Of a stretch of 58,485 nt of DNA, positions 32,214-39,909 are shown one piece after another. Numbering within the stretch: the first letter of the stretch is position 1; every line of letters starts with the position of its first letter. This DNA is from Candidatus Muiribacteriota bacterium (GTDB lineage Bacteria > Muiribacteriota > DAOVTB01): positions 1-58,485 of the forward strand of contig DAOVTB010000006.1 of assembly GCA_030633305.1 (NCBI GenBank). The letters are read 5' to 3'. Both the position numbers and the translations under genes were made by a program. A model generated the notes under the pieces. That model was not told where the DNA came from and searched no databases. It worked only from the letters and a program-made list of their open reading frames with translations.

Positions 32214-34010
32214 TTAACATAAAGCTTTTCTAGTTGTCAAACCTTCAAACAAACTTAAAACGTAAAAAAGACGCAATTCTCTGAACATATTTCTGTTATT
32301 TTTTTTATGGATTTTTAGTACATTGTTAATGGATGAATAATTGAGAAATTGACTTTCCATGTCCTTTTTTTTGAATACAGAATAAAATTTATCAGGTGCG
32401 TCGGTCAGCCAGTTTGAAAATGGTACTGTAGGCATCTTTTTTTTTCCAAATACAATTGGATATCTTTCGTTGATAATATCTACAAGAAGTGATTTCTGTT
32501 TATCAGGAATAAACAGTTCACTGCTTTTAAGTGAAAAAACGTATTCTATAAGAGGGTAGTAATGAAATATGGAACGAATCTCGAATCCATTTTCCATTGA
32601 AGTCCTGTCTGCTTTGATACTGTTGTTTTTTAAATAAAGAAGATAAATATTTAGAAGAATACAGAGCTTTCCAATTGTTATATCATAATCTATATGTAGC
32701 GTCATGAGTAAGTACTCTGTTGTATAGGAAATAAAGTCTTCAATAGAGTATTCAAGTTTAAATAATGAAGATGCTGTTTCTATATCTGTTTTAATGAGAT
32801 AATGACGAATATATTCTTCGATGAATAGTCTCGTTTTTTTACTATCTTTTAGATATTCAGAAAAAGAGTACCCTTTGGAAACTAAAAAAAATGTCAGATC
32901 TTCATATCCAAGAAATAATTCATCTGAAAAATCTCCTGAAAAAGTGACTATATGATTTTGACTATTTATTTTTTCTGCAAGTTCCCAAAGTGAAAAGAAA
33001 GAAATATCACCATGAGGTTCTTCTTCGATTTCAATTATGTGCTTCATTTTTTCAATAAAAGAATTATGTGAAAGAGTAATGACTTCAGGATTTTTATAAT
33101 TTAGAAATTTTAAAGTTTCTTTCATGTGGGGCAATTCTGAATATTGTTTTGTTGAATCAAGTGTGATGGTTGCGGCTGGAACAATACCTTTTTCTTTCAT
33201 CAGAATAGCTGTTAGAGTTGAGTCAATTCCAGAAGAAAGAAAAAGAGAAAAATCAATTTCTGGAATCCTGGTCTCTAATGATTTTTTAAGGTATTCTTCA
33301 AGGTCTTTATGGTCAGGACTAGTATTTTCTGAAACTAATTTTTCTATCTGGTGATATCTTCCGATAGTCTTTTTTTTATTTATATCAAAAATAATGAATT
33401 CTCCTGGGAGTACTTCGAAAATGCCTTTGAACAAGGACTCGTTGAATATATTATAGCCGGTAAGGATTATGGAGTCCTTTGCCCATTTGTTTATTCCAGT
33501 TTTTCCATTGATCTCAATTATCGGTCTTTGATATGAACTGAAGATTATCCTGTTTCTGGAAAGACTGTAATAAAGTGGAGTCAATCCGAGTCGGTCCCGG
33601 AACAAAGTGATATGGTTTCGTTTAAGATCATAAATTACACCACAGAACTGGCCCTCAAGGTTTTTTAAAGATTGTGGTCCTTTTTTGGCATACATCTCAA
33701 CTAGTACTGCCAATTCGCTTTGAACAGGATTATCTTTATTAAAGATTTTTGAAAGGGATTGATAATTAAAAATTTCTCCGTTGAACATTCCGCAGAAATT
33801 ATTACATTTACTAAAATATGGTGGATTATGTGTTGAAAGGACTGATAATCTGGTATATGAAAGAAATAAGTCTTTTATAAAAGAATTTCCTTGAAAAGAA
33901 GGTCTGGTAGGAGAGGTGCCTCCACGATTTTTATGGAACCTGTTGAACACATCTCTTTTGAAATAAAGTTCATCTTCTTTTAATGGAAATACACCACCAA
34001 AACCACACAT
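32214..34010 (-). CDS. Asparagine-synthase-like (AsnB family) glutamine amidotransferase
   Basis: The 598-residue protein begins MCGFGGVFP, so after removal of Met the N-terminal cysteine is the Ntn glutaminase nucleophile. The class II glutaminase domain (to about 200, with FCGMFNGEIFNY) is followed by the synthase domain with the ATP loop FLSSGIDST and SGDFSDELFLGYED. The SSGIDS loop differs from the usual SGGLDS, and the product may be an amidated glycan, peptide or lipid instead of asparagine. AGGAG precedes the ATG. It lies 15 bases after the HpcH-like gene and shares its strand, which points to a joint pathway. Confidence 0.88.
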   Translation of the reverse strand: MCGFGGVFPLKEDELYFKRDVFNRFHKNRGGTSPTRPSFQGNSFIKDLFLSYTRLSVLSTHNPPYFSKCNNFCGMFNGEIFNYQSLSKIFNKDNPVQSELAVLVEMYAKKGPQSLKNLEGQFCGVIYDLKRNHITLFRDRLGLTPLYYSLSRNRIIFSSYQRPIIEINGKTGINKWAKDSIILTGYNIFNESLFKGIFEVLPGEFIIFDINKKKTIGRYHQIEKLVSENTSPDHKDLEEYLKKSLETRIPEIDFSLFLSSGIDSTLTAILMKEKGIVPAATITLDSTKQYSELPHMKETLKFLNYKNPEVITLSHNSFIEKMKHIIEIEEEPHGDISFFSLWELAEKINSQNHIVTFSGDFSDELFLGYEDLTFFLVSKGYSFSEYLKDSKKTRLFIEEYIRHYLIKTDIETASSLFKLEYSIEDFISYTTEYLLMTLHIDYDITIGKLCILLNIYLLYLKNNSIKADRTSMENGFEIRSIFHYYPLIEYVFSLKSSELFIPDKQKSLLVDIINERYPIVFGKKKMPTVPFSNWLTDAPDKFYSVFKKKDMESQFLNYSSINNVLKIHKKNNRNMFRELRLFYVLSLFEGLTTRKALC

Positions 34011-34025
34011 ATTATTCTCCTGGTA

Positions 34026-34853
34026 TTATATAGAATCAATCAATCTATAAGTATTAACCATGTCTTTAATTTCCTGAACCTTTGTTCTTTCCATGAATGC
34101 TGTTTCCAGTTTTCTGATATACTGTATTTCTTTTTTCAGATCGATATCTTTTTGTAATTCCTCTACTGATGTAGCGCACTTGTGAAAAGCTCGCGAAAGG
34201 AATACTGTTGATGCTTTTTGGTGGACAAGCTCCGCAAGTATTTTCTTTCCAATTACCAAACCTGACCCAGCTGGAGCCAGCCCACCAAAACCAAATTTTT
34301 TTTCTAAAGAGTCAAGCAATCGTATTGCTTCATTTATTATTCCCTTTGAAAGGACAGTAAAAGGGAAATTAAGTTTCAGATCCAGGGACAGGTCATTTAA
34401 CCCAAGATAAAATTCATCAACTTCGTTAAATTTTACGAGTTTATCGATAAGAGACAAACTATCCATTGTTTCAACCAGCAGGCATGTCTGTGTTTTGCCA
34501 TTTATTAATGTTAAAAATCTTTCAACCTCAGCTATTGATCGGAAATATGGCAGAATTATCTGATTCACTCCAGAATCTATGAGAAATGTTATTTCATTTT
34601 CAGTTTCCGGGTATGCAATTGGATTTATTCGTGCCGAAAGGAATCCGTTTGTGATGCTTTCTCTCAGTTTTTTAAAATCTGCAAGGTTATGAGGCCGTTG
34701 TGTTTTGGAACCCTGTCTGGATTCTTTTCCACGTATTTCAAGATCAAGTATAATGCGGTTGGCCCCTGATTTTAAGGCATAATCAGCAATATCAGGTTTA
34801 TTTGTGATATACATTAAATTCAGCTGTTTTTTCAAAATTCTTTTTTCTTCCAA
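34026..34853 (-). CDS. HpcH/HpaI-type aldolase / citrate-lyase beta-like protein
   Basis: The 275-residue protein is a TIM-barrel of the phosphoenolpyruvate/pyruvate superfamily: ANRIILDLEIRGKESRQGSK gives the first strand with the acidic metal-site residue, LVETMDSLSLIDKL the next acidic strand, YLGLNDLSLDL the metal-binding DL motif, and FGGLAPAGSGLVIGKKILAE the C-terminal strand. Relatives cleave or form carbon-carbon bonds with pyruvate or acetyl groups. The frame starts with a TTG at 34853, overlapping the end of the methyltransferase by 22 bases; the ATG at 34814 is an alternative nearer the first strand. Substrate unknown. Confidence 0.8.
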   Translation of the reverse strand: MEEKRILKKQLNLMYITNKPDIADYALKSGANRIILDLEIRGKESRQGSKTQRPHNLADFKKLRESITNGFLSARINPIAYPETENEITFLIDSGVNQIILPYFRSIAEVERFLTLINGKTQTCLLVETMDSLSLIDKLVKFNEVDEFYLGLNDLSLDLKLNFPFTVLSKGIINEAIRLLDSLEKKFGFGGLAPAGSGLVIGKKILAELVHQKASTVFLSRAFHKCATSVEELQKDIDLKKEIQYIRKLETAFMERTKVQEIKDMVNTYRLIDSI

Positions 34854-35698
34854 TACAATACTTTGATCCTTTTAATTATTTTCATTTTGTAACCATTTTT
34901 TGTTTTATGCAGTGTTTTCTTAAAGTATTCTTTCAATCTGTTTGAATTTGTATCGGTGCAGAAATATGAAAAATGGCTAAAATTAGCTAATTCATCATCG
35001 ATAGTGTCAAATTGATGATCCTGTTTAAAATAAAGATGTGTAAATGTTGGAGCATATCCGAGTGAATAAAGAAGGTTGAATGTTGCGATTCCAATACTTC
35101 CTTCCTGTTCCATGTAATCAAAGTCGTGGAAACATTTATAAAAACCTTTTTCAACTGGTAGTCTGAATGCCGGGAAAAAGATGAAAACAAATTTTCTGGC
35201 AAATCGATTCATTTTGTTCAGGCATTTCTTATATTCAGGTATTTCCTCGTTCGTGTGTGCGCTTACACCAAGGGAACGATGTGAAATTACAATATCATGT
35301 ATAGATAAATTCTCTTTAGCATCCATCCAGCGTTCGTTTATGATATCAATATTCGAGATTTCCCTTTTTTTCATATGAGTAGACATGATTTTTAGCATTT
35401 CATTAGAGATGTCTAATGCAGTTACTTTTTTAACCATTTTTGCTAATGGTAATGTCAGAATACCTGTGCCACAGCCTAAATCAAGAATAGTATCTTTAGA
35501 TTTTAAGCCACTTGTATTACGTATAAATTCAACTATCAAATTTGAGTAATCAATTGAAGCAGGACTTTTTAGAATATCTTCGAAATGCTCAGCACGCGAA
35601 TTCCAGAACTTTTTAAGATTCTTTTCCTTACTCCAACTGCTGTTTTCCCATTCATGCCGGATCATATTGTTCCAATCTATTATGTCGAAAGCGTTCAT
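34832..35698 (-). CDS. SAM-dependent class I methyltransferase
   Basis: The ATG at 35698 follows GGGAG at five bases, giving 288 residues. The SAM site is TILDLGCGTGILTLPLAKMV with the acidic VTALDISNEML strand end; NIDIINERW and VISHRSLGVS are motifs II-III. The C-terminal half is long for a small-molecule methyltransferase, so a specific substrate domain is likely. It is first in a minus-strand run with the HpcH-like lyase and AsnB-like protein, perhaps a decoration pathway for a glycan or lipid. Confidence 0.85.
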   Translation of the reverse strand: MNAFDIIDWNNMIRHEWENSSWSKEKNLKKFWNSRAEHFEDILKSPASIDYSNLIVEFIRNTSGLKSKDTILDLGCGTGILTLPLAKMVKKVTALDISNEMLKIMSTHMKKREISNIDIINERWMDAKENLSIHDIVISHRSLGVSAHTNEEIPEYKKCLNKMNRFARKFVFIFFPAFRLPVEKGFYKCFHDFDYMEQEGSIGIATFNLLYSLGYAPTFTHLYFKQDHQFDTIDDELANFSHFSYFCTDTNSNRLKEYFKKTLHKTKNGYKMKIIKRIKVLYWKKKEF

Positions 35699-35792
35699 CA
35701 CATCTCCCTGATTTTTTGGATATTTTAGCATATTCAATGAAAAATTGTTAACAAAATCAATGAAAAAAACAAAGGGGGTCAGGTCTTTATAT

Positions 35793-35821
35793 TTGACATT
35801 TAAAAAAAGATATTGTATTCT
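35793..35821 (+). promoter_or_regulatory. RAYT promoter (leaderless) within a GGGGTCA end sequence
   Basis: TTGACA (35793-35798), a 17-base spacer and TATTCT (35816-35821). The expected start of transcription is at or next to the ATG at 35828. The word GGGGGTCAGGTC (35774-35785) lies directly upstream. Confidence 0.55.
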
Positions 35822-35827
35822 TTAAAC

Positions 35828-36703
35828 ATGGCTAGACCACTTAGAATCGAATATCCTGATGCAATGTATCATATCACATCCCGTGGAGATGGTAAAAAAG
35901 ACATTTTCCGGAATGATAATGATAGAAATTATTTTATTAACTTGCTTTCTGAAATTAAATCAAGATATCGATGGAAATTTTATGCTTATTGTCTGATGCC
36001 AAATCATTATCATCTGCTTGTAGAAACTCCAGAAGGGAACTTGTCAAGAGGTATGCGACATTTAAATGGTTTATATACGCAATTTGTTAATAGGCAGTAT
36101 AATAGTTGTGGACATTTGTTTCAAGGTAGGTACAAATCAATAATTGTTGAAAAAGATAGTTATTATTTTGAACTGAGCAGATATATTGTTTTGAATCCTG
36201 TACGTGCAGGTCTAACTAAATATCCAGATAAGTACGTTTGGTCAAGTTATAACTCGGTTATTAACAGCAGGAAAAATAAGGGATTGATTGAAAGAAAAGA
36301 ATTGCTCCAGATTATTGGTGGCAGTTCAATTCCGGAAGCTATAAAGAGATATATTATTTTTGTGGAAGAGGGAATTGGTGAAAAATCACCATTGGAAAAT
36401 CTTAATGCTGGTTTTCTGTTAGGCTCAGTAGATTTTATTGATAAAGTGTTAAATCATGCGACATCTAAAAGAAATATCAGAAATGTAAAAATTTGTGAAC
36501 GTTTAGCTGATCGGCCTTCATTAGAAGAGATATTCTTAGAACAAAAAAATATCAATGAACGCAATTGTCTTATTTATAAAGCTTTTATTGACTATGAGTA
36601 CAAGTTGCAGGAAATTGGTGATTATTTATCACTGCATTACAGTACTATTAGTCGTAAGATTTCAGAACAAAAGAACAAAAAAATTAAATCTAAAGACTCC
36701 TGA
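35828..36703 (+). CDS. REP-associated tyrosine transposase (RAYT, Y1_Tnp)
   Basis: The 291-residue protein begins MARPLRIEYPDAMYHITSRG, a typical RAYT start, and has the H60-x-H62 metal motif (PNHYHLLVE) and the nucleophile Y119 in RYIVLNPVRAG. The last about 60 residues (KLQEIGDYLSLHYSTISRKI) form a helix-turn-helix DNA-binding tail. These enzymes cut single-stranded DNA at REP hairpins. The frame is open from a TTG at 35813, but the ATG at 35828 is right for the family. It could act on the hairpin elements found elsewhere in this window. No flanking ends are clear, so it may be a domesticated single copy. Confidence 0.9.
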   Translation: MARPLRIEYPDAMYHITSRGDGKKDIFRNDNDRNYFINLLSEIKSRYRWKFYAYCLMPNHYHLLVETPEGNLSRGMRHLNGLYTQFVNRQYNSCGHLFQGRYKSIIVEKDSYYFELSRYIVLNPVRAGLTKYPDKYVWSSYNSVINSRKNKGLIERKELLQIIGGSSIPEAIKRYIIFVEEGIGEKSPLENLNAGFLLGSVDFIDKVLNHATSKRNIRNVKICERLADRPSLEEIFLEQKNINERNCLIYKAFIDYEYKLQEIGDYLSLHYSTISRKISEQKNKKIKSKDS

Positions 36704-36761
36704 ATATTACATTTTAACGTCTACTTTTGTATATAAAAGAATACAACTGTATGGATTTTCA

Positions 36762-36790
36762 TTGAAAAATGTATTGTTTTAGGGTACACT
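36762..36790 (+). promoter_or_regulatory. Promoter for the sigma-54 activator gene (leaderless)
   Basis: TTGAAA (36762-36767), 17 bases, TACACT (36785-36790). Transcription would start at about 36797, at the ATG (36798). Confidence 0.45.
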
Positions 36791-36797
36791 GTTCAAT

Positions 36798-38159
36798 ATG
36801 AAACGACAAAATAAGATTTATGTTCCAGAGAATGAAATAATATCCGGGTTATTGCTTGATAGAAAACAGTACAGTGTAATTCAGAAAGATTATAAAGAGA
36901 TTATTGAACTTCCGATTGAAGAACTTGAATTTTCAACTTTTGTTATTTATATCGATAGTGTAAAAAGATTTGAAAAGTATGTGCTTGGTTTGCTTCAAGT
37001 TACTGATAAAGTTTCTATCCTGTTGATTGTTGAGGATGATCTTTCAAATCTTGGCATAGTAGATGTCCCTGAAGAAGTTCACTGTATTCTAAGAGGTTCA
37101 GCTTCTGGAACAGAATTAGCTGTGAATCTTAAAAATTCTGCTACCCGGATGGAAAGTTTGTTCAACAGGCTTGTGAACCAGAAACACGCAGAAAAAACTT
37201 ATCATTATGACAATATAATAGGTGTAAGCAAGCCGATGCAGACAGTCTATAATATGATCGAAAAAGTAAGTAATCATGATGTAACTGTTCTTATTCTGGG
37301 AGAAAGTGGTACTGGTAAAGAACTTGTTGCCCATGCACTTCATTACAACAGCCCCAGGAAAAATGGTCCATTTATCGCAGTCAATTGTGCGGCATTACCG
37401 GATGATTTACTTGAAAGTGAGTTGTTTGGACATGTTAAAGGAGCATTTACTGGAGCACATCGTGATCGTCGTGGTCGATTTGAATTGGCACATAAGGGAA
37501 CGATTTTTCTTGATGAAATCGCTGAAATGTCGTTAAAGACACAGACGAAGATTTTGAGAGTGATTCAGGATAAGATTATTGAACCAGTAGGTGGCGAAAG
37601 CTCAATGGAAGTAGATGTTCGTATTATTGCTGCAACAAACAGGGATCTTGGAGAGGAAATAGGGATAGGCAATTTCAGGGAAGATCTCTTTTTCAGGCTG
37701 AGCGTTATCAATATTAATTTACCTCCACTAAGGGAGAGAAAAGAAGATATCTATATTCTAGTAAGCCACTTTCTAGAAATATTCAACAAAAAATTCTCTG
37801 CGTTATATGATGAACTTTCTTTTGATGCAATTGAAAAACTGATGTCTTACAACTGGCCTGGAAATGTTCGTGAACTCGAAAATACAATTGAAAGAGCCTG
37901 TATACTTGGACATGGATCAATTCTGAATGAAGGTGATATGATTCTTCCGATGAAACCTATAAAATCCGAAGAATCAAGCATGGATGAAATGATTGATAAT
38001 TTTAAATCACTTCAAGAGGGCAAAGAATATTTTGAAAAATTGATTCTGCAACACTGGTTGAACAGGAATAAATGGAATATCACAAAAACTGCCAGACAAT
38101 TGAAGGTGCAGCGTAGCAGTCTATATAAAAAAATAGAAAAATATAGTATTAAAAAATGA
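36798..38159 (+). CDS. Sigma-54-dependent transcriptional activator (bacterial enhancer-binding protein)
   Basis: The 453-residue protein has a central AAA+ domain with Walker A GESGTGKE (168-175), the sigma-54-contacting GAFTGA loop (215-220), Walker B FLDEIAEM and a conserved arginine pair, and a C-terminal Fis-type helix-turn-helix (NWNITKTARQLKVQRSSLYKKI-like end, within NKWNITKTARQLKVQRSSLY). The N-terminal about 140 residues have receiver-like beta strands (VSILLIVEDD) but lack the usual acidic pocket and phospho-acceptor arrangement, so it looks like a degenerate receiver. GAFTGA is intact, so it should activate sigma-54 promoters. It overlaps the deacetylase gene by four bases (ATGA). 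Confidence 0.9.
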   Translation: MKRQNKIYVPENEIISGLLLDRKQYSVIQKDYKEIIELPIEELEFSTFVIYIDSVKRFEKYVLGLLQVTDKVSILLIVEDDLSNLGIVDVPEEVHCILRGSASGTELAVNLKNSATRMESLFNRLVNQKHAEKTYHYDNIIGVSKPMQTVYNMIEKVSNHDVTVLILGESGTGKELVAHALHYNSPRKNGPFIAVNCAALPDDLLESELFGHVKGAFTGAHRDRRGRFELAHKGTIFLDEIAEMSLKTQTKILRVIQDKIIEPVGGESSMEVDVRIIAATNRDLGEEIGIGNFREDLFFRLSVININLPPLRERKEDIYILVSHFLEIFNKKFSALYDELSFDAIEKLMSYNWPGNVRELENTIERACILGHGSILNEGDMILPMKPIKSEESSMDEMIDNFKSLQEGKEYFEKLILQHWLNRNKWNITKTARQLKVQRSSLYKKIEKYSIKK

Positions 38160-38824
38160 TACTGGCTTTTCATAATATCGGGAAATACTCAAGGCCGCTT
38201 CCTGCAGAAAATGATTTATCCAGTAAAAAAATCAAAAATATTATCTCATTTTTTCACAGGCAAGGATATACTTTTGTGCCCATTAAAGAATATCTATCAG
38301 GGCATAGATATAAGACTGCTGTTATCACATTTGATGATGGATATTATGATCAGTTTAATACATCAGTTGAAATTTTTGCCAGGTACAACATCAAAGCATG
38401 TTTTTTTATTTCGACATCTAAAATCGGGGAAATGTGGAAATCTGTTGATGGTATGCTGATAAATGGAATTTCCTCAACGCAGATCAAGTCTTTATATGAG
38501 AGTGGACACACCATAGGTAGTCATGGGCATAGCCATGAAATACAACAGGATTCTAATTTTTTTTCTGAAGATCTTAAAGAATCTATAAAAGTATTGGTGA
38601 GTATAACGGGTAAAAAGCCTGAATATTATTCAGCTCCATTCGGAGTAATTAATAAGAATCAATACGCGATTTTGAAAGAAACTATGAAGTATTCATTTTC
38701 ACTTGGCAGAATTGGTATGATCTGTTGCAGGAATGAACCCGACTTTCTGATGAACAGGATTCCTGTTAATAACAGAGATACTTTTTTACGATTGCGATTC
38801 AAAAAAATTTTATTTAATATCTAA
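38156..38824 (+). CDS. Polysaccharide deacetylase (NodB/CE4 family)
   Basis: The 222-residue protein has the CE4 motifs TFDDGYYDQF (catalytic and metal aspartates), SHGHSHE (the two zinc histidines), and SAPFGVINKNQ in place of the usual RxPxG loop, where the arginine is missing. It would remove N-acetyl groups from a glycan. No signal peptide is visible; the start ATGA overlaps the activator gene, so this enzyme is likely made under the same control and might act in the cytoplasm or at the membrane. Related bacterial deacetylases serve in exopolysaccharide or lipid A modification. Confidence 0.82.
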   Translation: MILAFHNIGKYSRPLPAENDLSSKKIKNIISFFHRQGYTFVPIKEYLSGHRYKTAVITFDDGYYDQFNTSVEIFARYNIKACFFISTSKIGEMWKSVDGMLINGISSTQIKSLYESGHTIGSHGHSHEIQQDSNFFSEDLKESIKVLVSITGKKPEYYSAPFGVINKNQYAILKETMKYSFSLGRIGMICCRNEPDFLMNRIPVNNRDTFLRLRFKKILFNI

Positions 38825-38834
38825 TCTGGTATCT

Positions 38835-39884
38835 TTATTTAAGAATACATGAAGAACTTGAAGGCCCTTTATGTTTATCCTCCATATTAAATCTCATTGA
38901 AGGGATACTATAACTTAATTTATGAGTTGAAATAACTTCTTTCCCGTCTTTTTTATAAAGAGTATCTATTTTTATGCCCACTTTGACTTCATCAATTACT
39001 TCAATAGACAGATTTTTGAGAGAGAGAATTTTATAACGAAAAAATGCATAATCAGAATTTTCTTTTTTTACAAGTCCTTTTTTCGAATCTTTAAATTCAA
39101 GATATACCGTTTCAGGTGTTAGCAGTTCACCAAAAATAAGGTAATCTGTACTTTTACTTAGATTTGTTCTTAGGTCATTACTTATAATCAAATCAGCAAA
39201 AGTAATAGGAGAGCTTTCAAAGGTCATGAATTTACGAAAATCAGGTGAAATTGTATGAGAAAATTTAAGAAGATAATTTTTATCCAGTTTATTTTTATCA
39301 TCAAATGTGATTTCGCCTAGTTTTATTCTTGTCTTTAATCCCTGTTTTGTGCCAATAAAGGAATTGATAAAGCTTTGAATAGCATAGGAAATATCTTCCA
39401 AATGAAGATTTGATAGTACAACTTTTCTCTTTTCAAGTACAGGTTTCCAGTCATGATTAGGATTGATAAATGCATTTGTAAATTTAACATAACTTTTCAA
39501 TTTTTCTGAAGCTGTTGCAAACATGGCATTATCGATCATTTCCTTGAAAGAGGAAAAGATGGTTGTTAATGTATTCATATTTTTTTGAAAACCTTTTAGA
39601 TCCGTATAAAATGGAGGAGGATTTTTATAGTAGGTCTGGTAGATATTGAAAAGTATAGCATATGCTTTTTCGAATTTATCCAGAGCTAAATTCTTATTAC
39701 GGTTTATTATTTGATAAGCCATATCATCAACTTTCTGAGAAAATGTAGAAAATTCATTAAAAAATGAAAGATCAACAAATTGAGGAGACACGGTTATCAG
39801 GAATTGAATACCTGATGAACATGGATATACAGAGTTAATGACCAGGAATAATAAAAGGAATAAAGTTATAAATTTGATTTTCAT
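38835..39884 (-). CDS. Exported protein of unknown function, last gene of the HEAT/TPR operon
   Basis: The ATG at 39884 has GGAG six bases upstream and starts a signal segment (KIKFITLFLLLFLVINSVYP) followed by a cysteine that may be lipidated. The 349-residue product is helical in its first half and then has mixed strands. No family is recognised. It lies 25 bases after the NTT-HEAT fusion gene and reads as its operon partner. Confidence 0.6.
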   Translation of the reverse strand: MKIKFITLFLLLFLVINSVYPCSSGIQFLITVSPQFVDLSFFNEFSTFSQKVDDMAYQIINRNKNLALDKFEKAYAILFNIYQTYYKNPPPFYTDLKGFQKNMNTLTTIFSSFKEMIDNAMFATASEKLKSYVKFTNAFINPNHDWKPVLEKRKVVLSNLHLEDISYAIQSFINSFIGTKQGLKTRIKLGEITFDDKNKLDKNYLLKFSHTISPDFRKFMTFESSPITFADLIISNDLRTNLSKSTDYLIFGELLTPETVYLEFKDSKKGLVKKENSDYAFFRYKILSLKNLSIEVIDEVKVGIKIDTLYKKDGKEVISTHKLSYSIPSMRFNMEDKHKGPSSSSCILK

Positions 39885-39909
39885 ATTTTCTCCAATAATA
39901 ATACAATTT

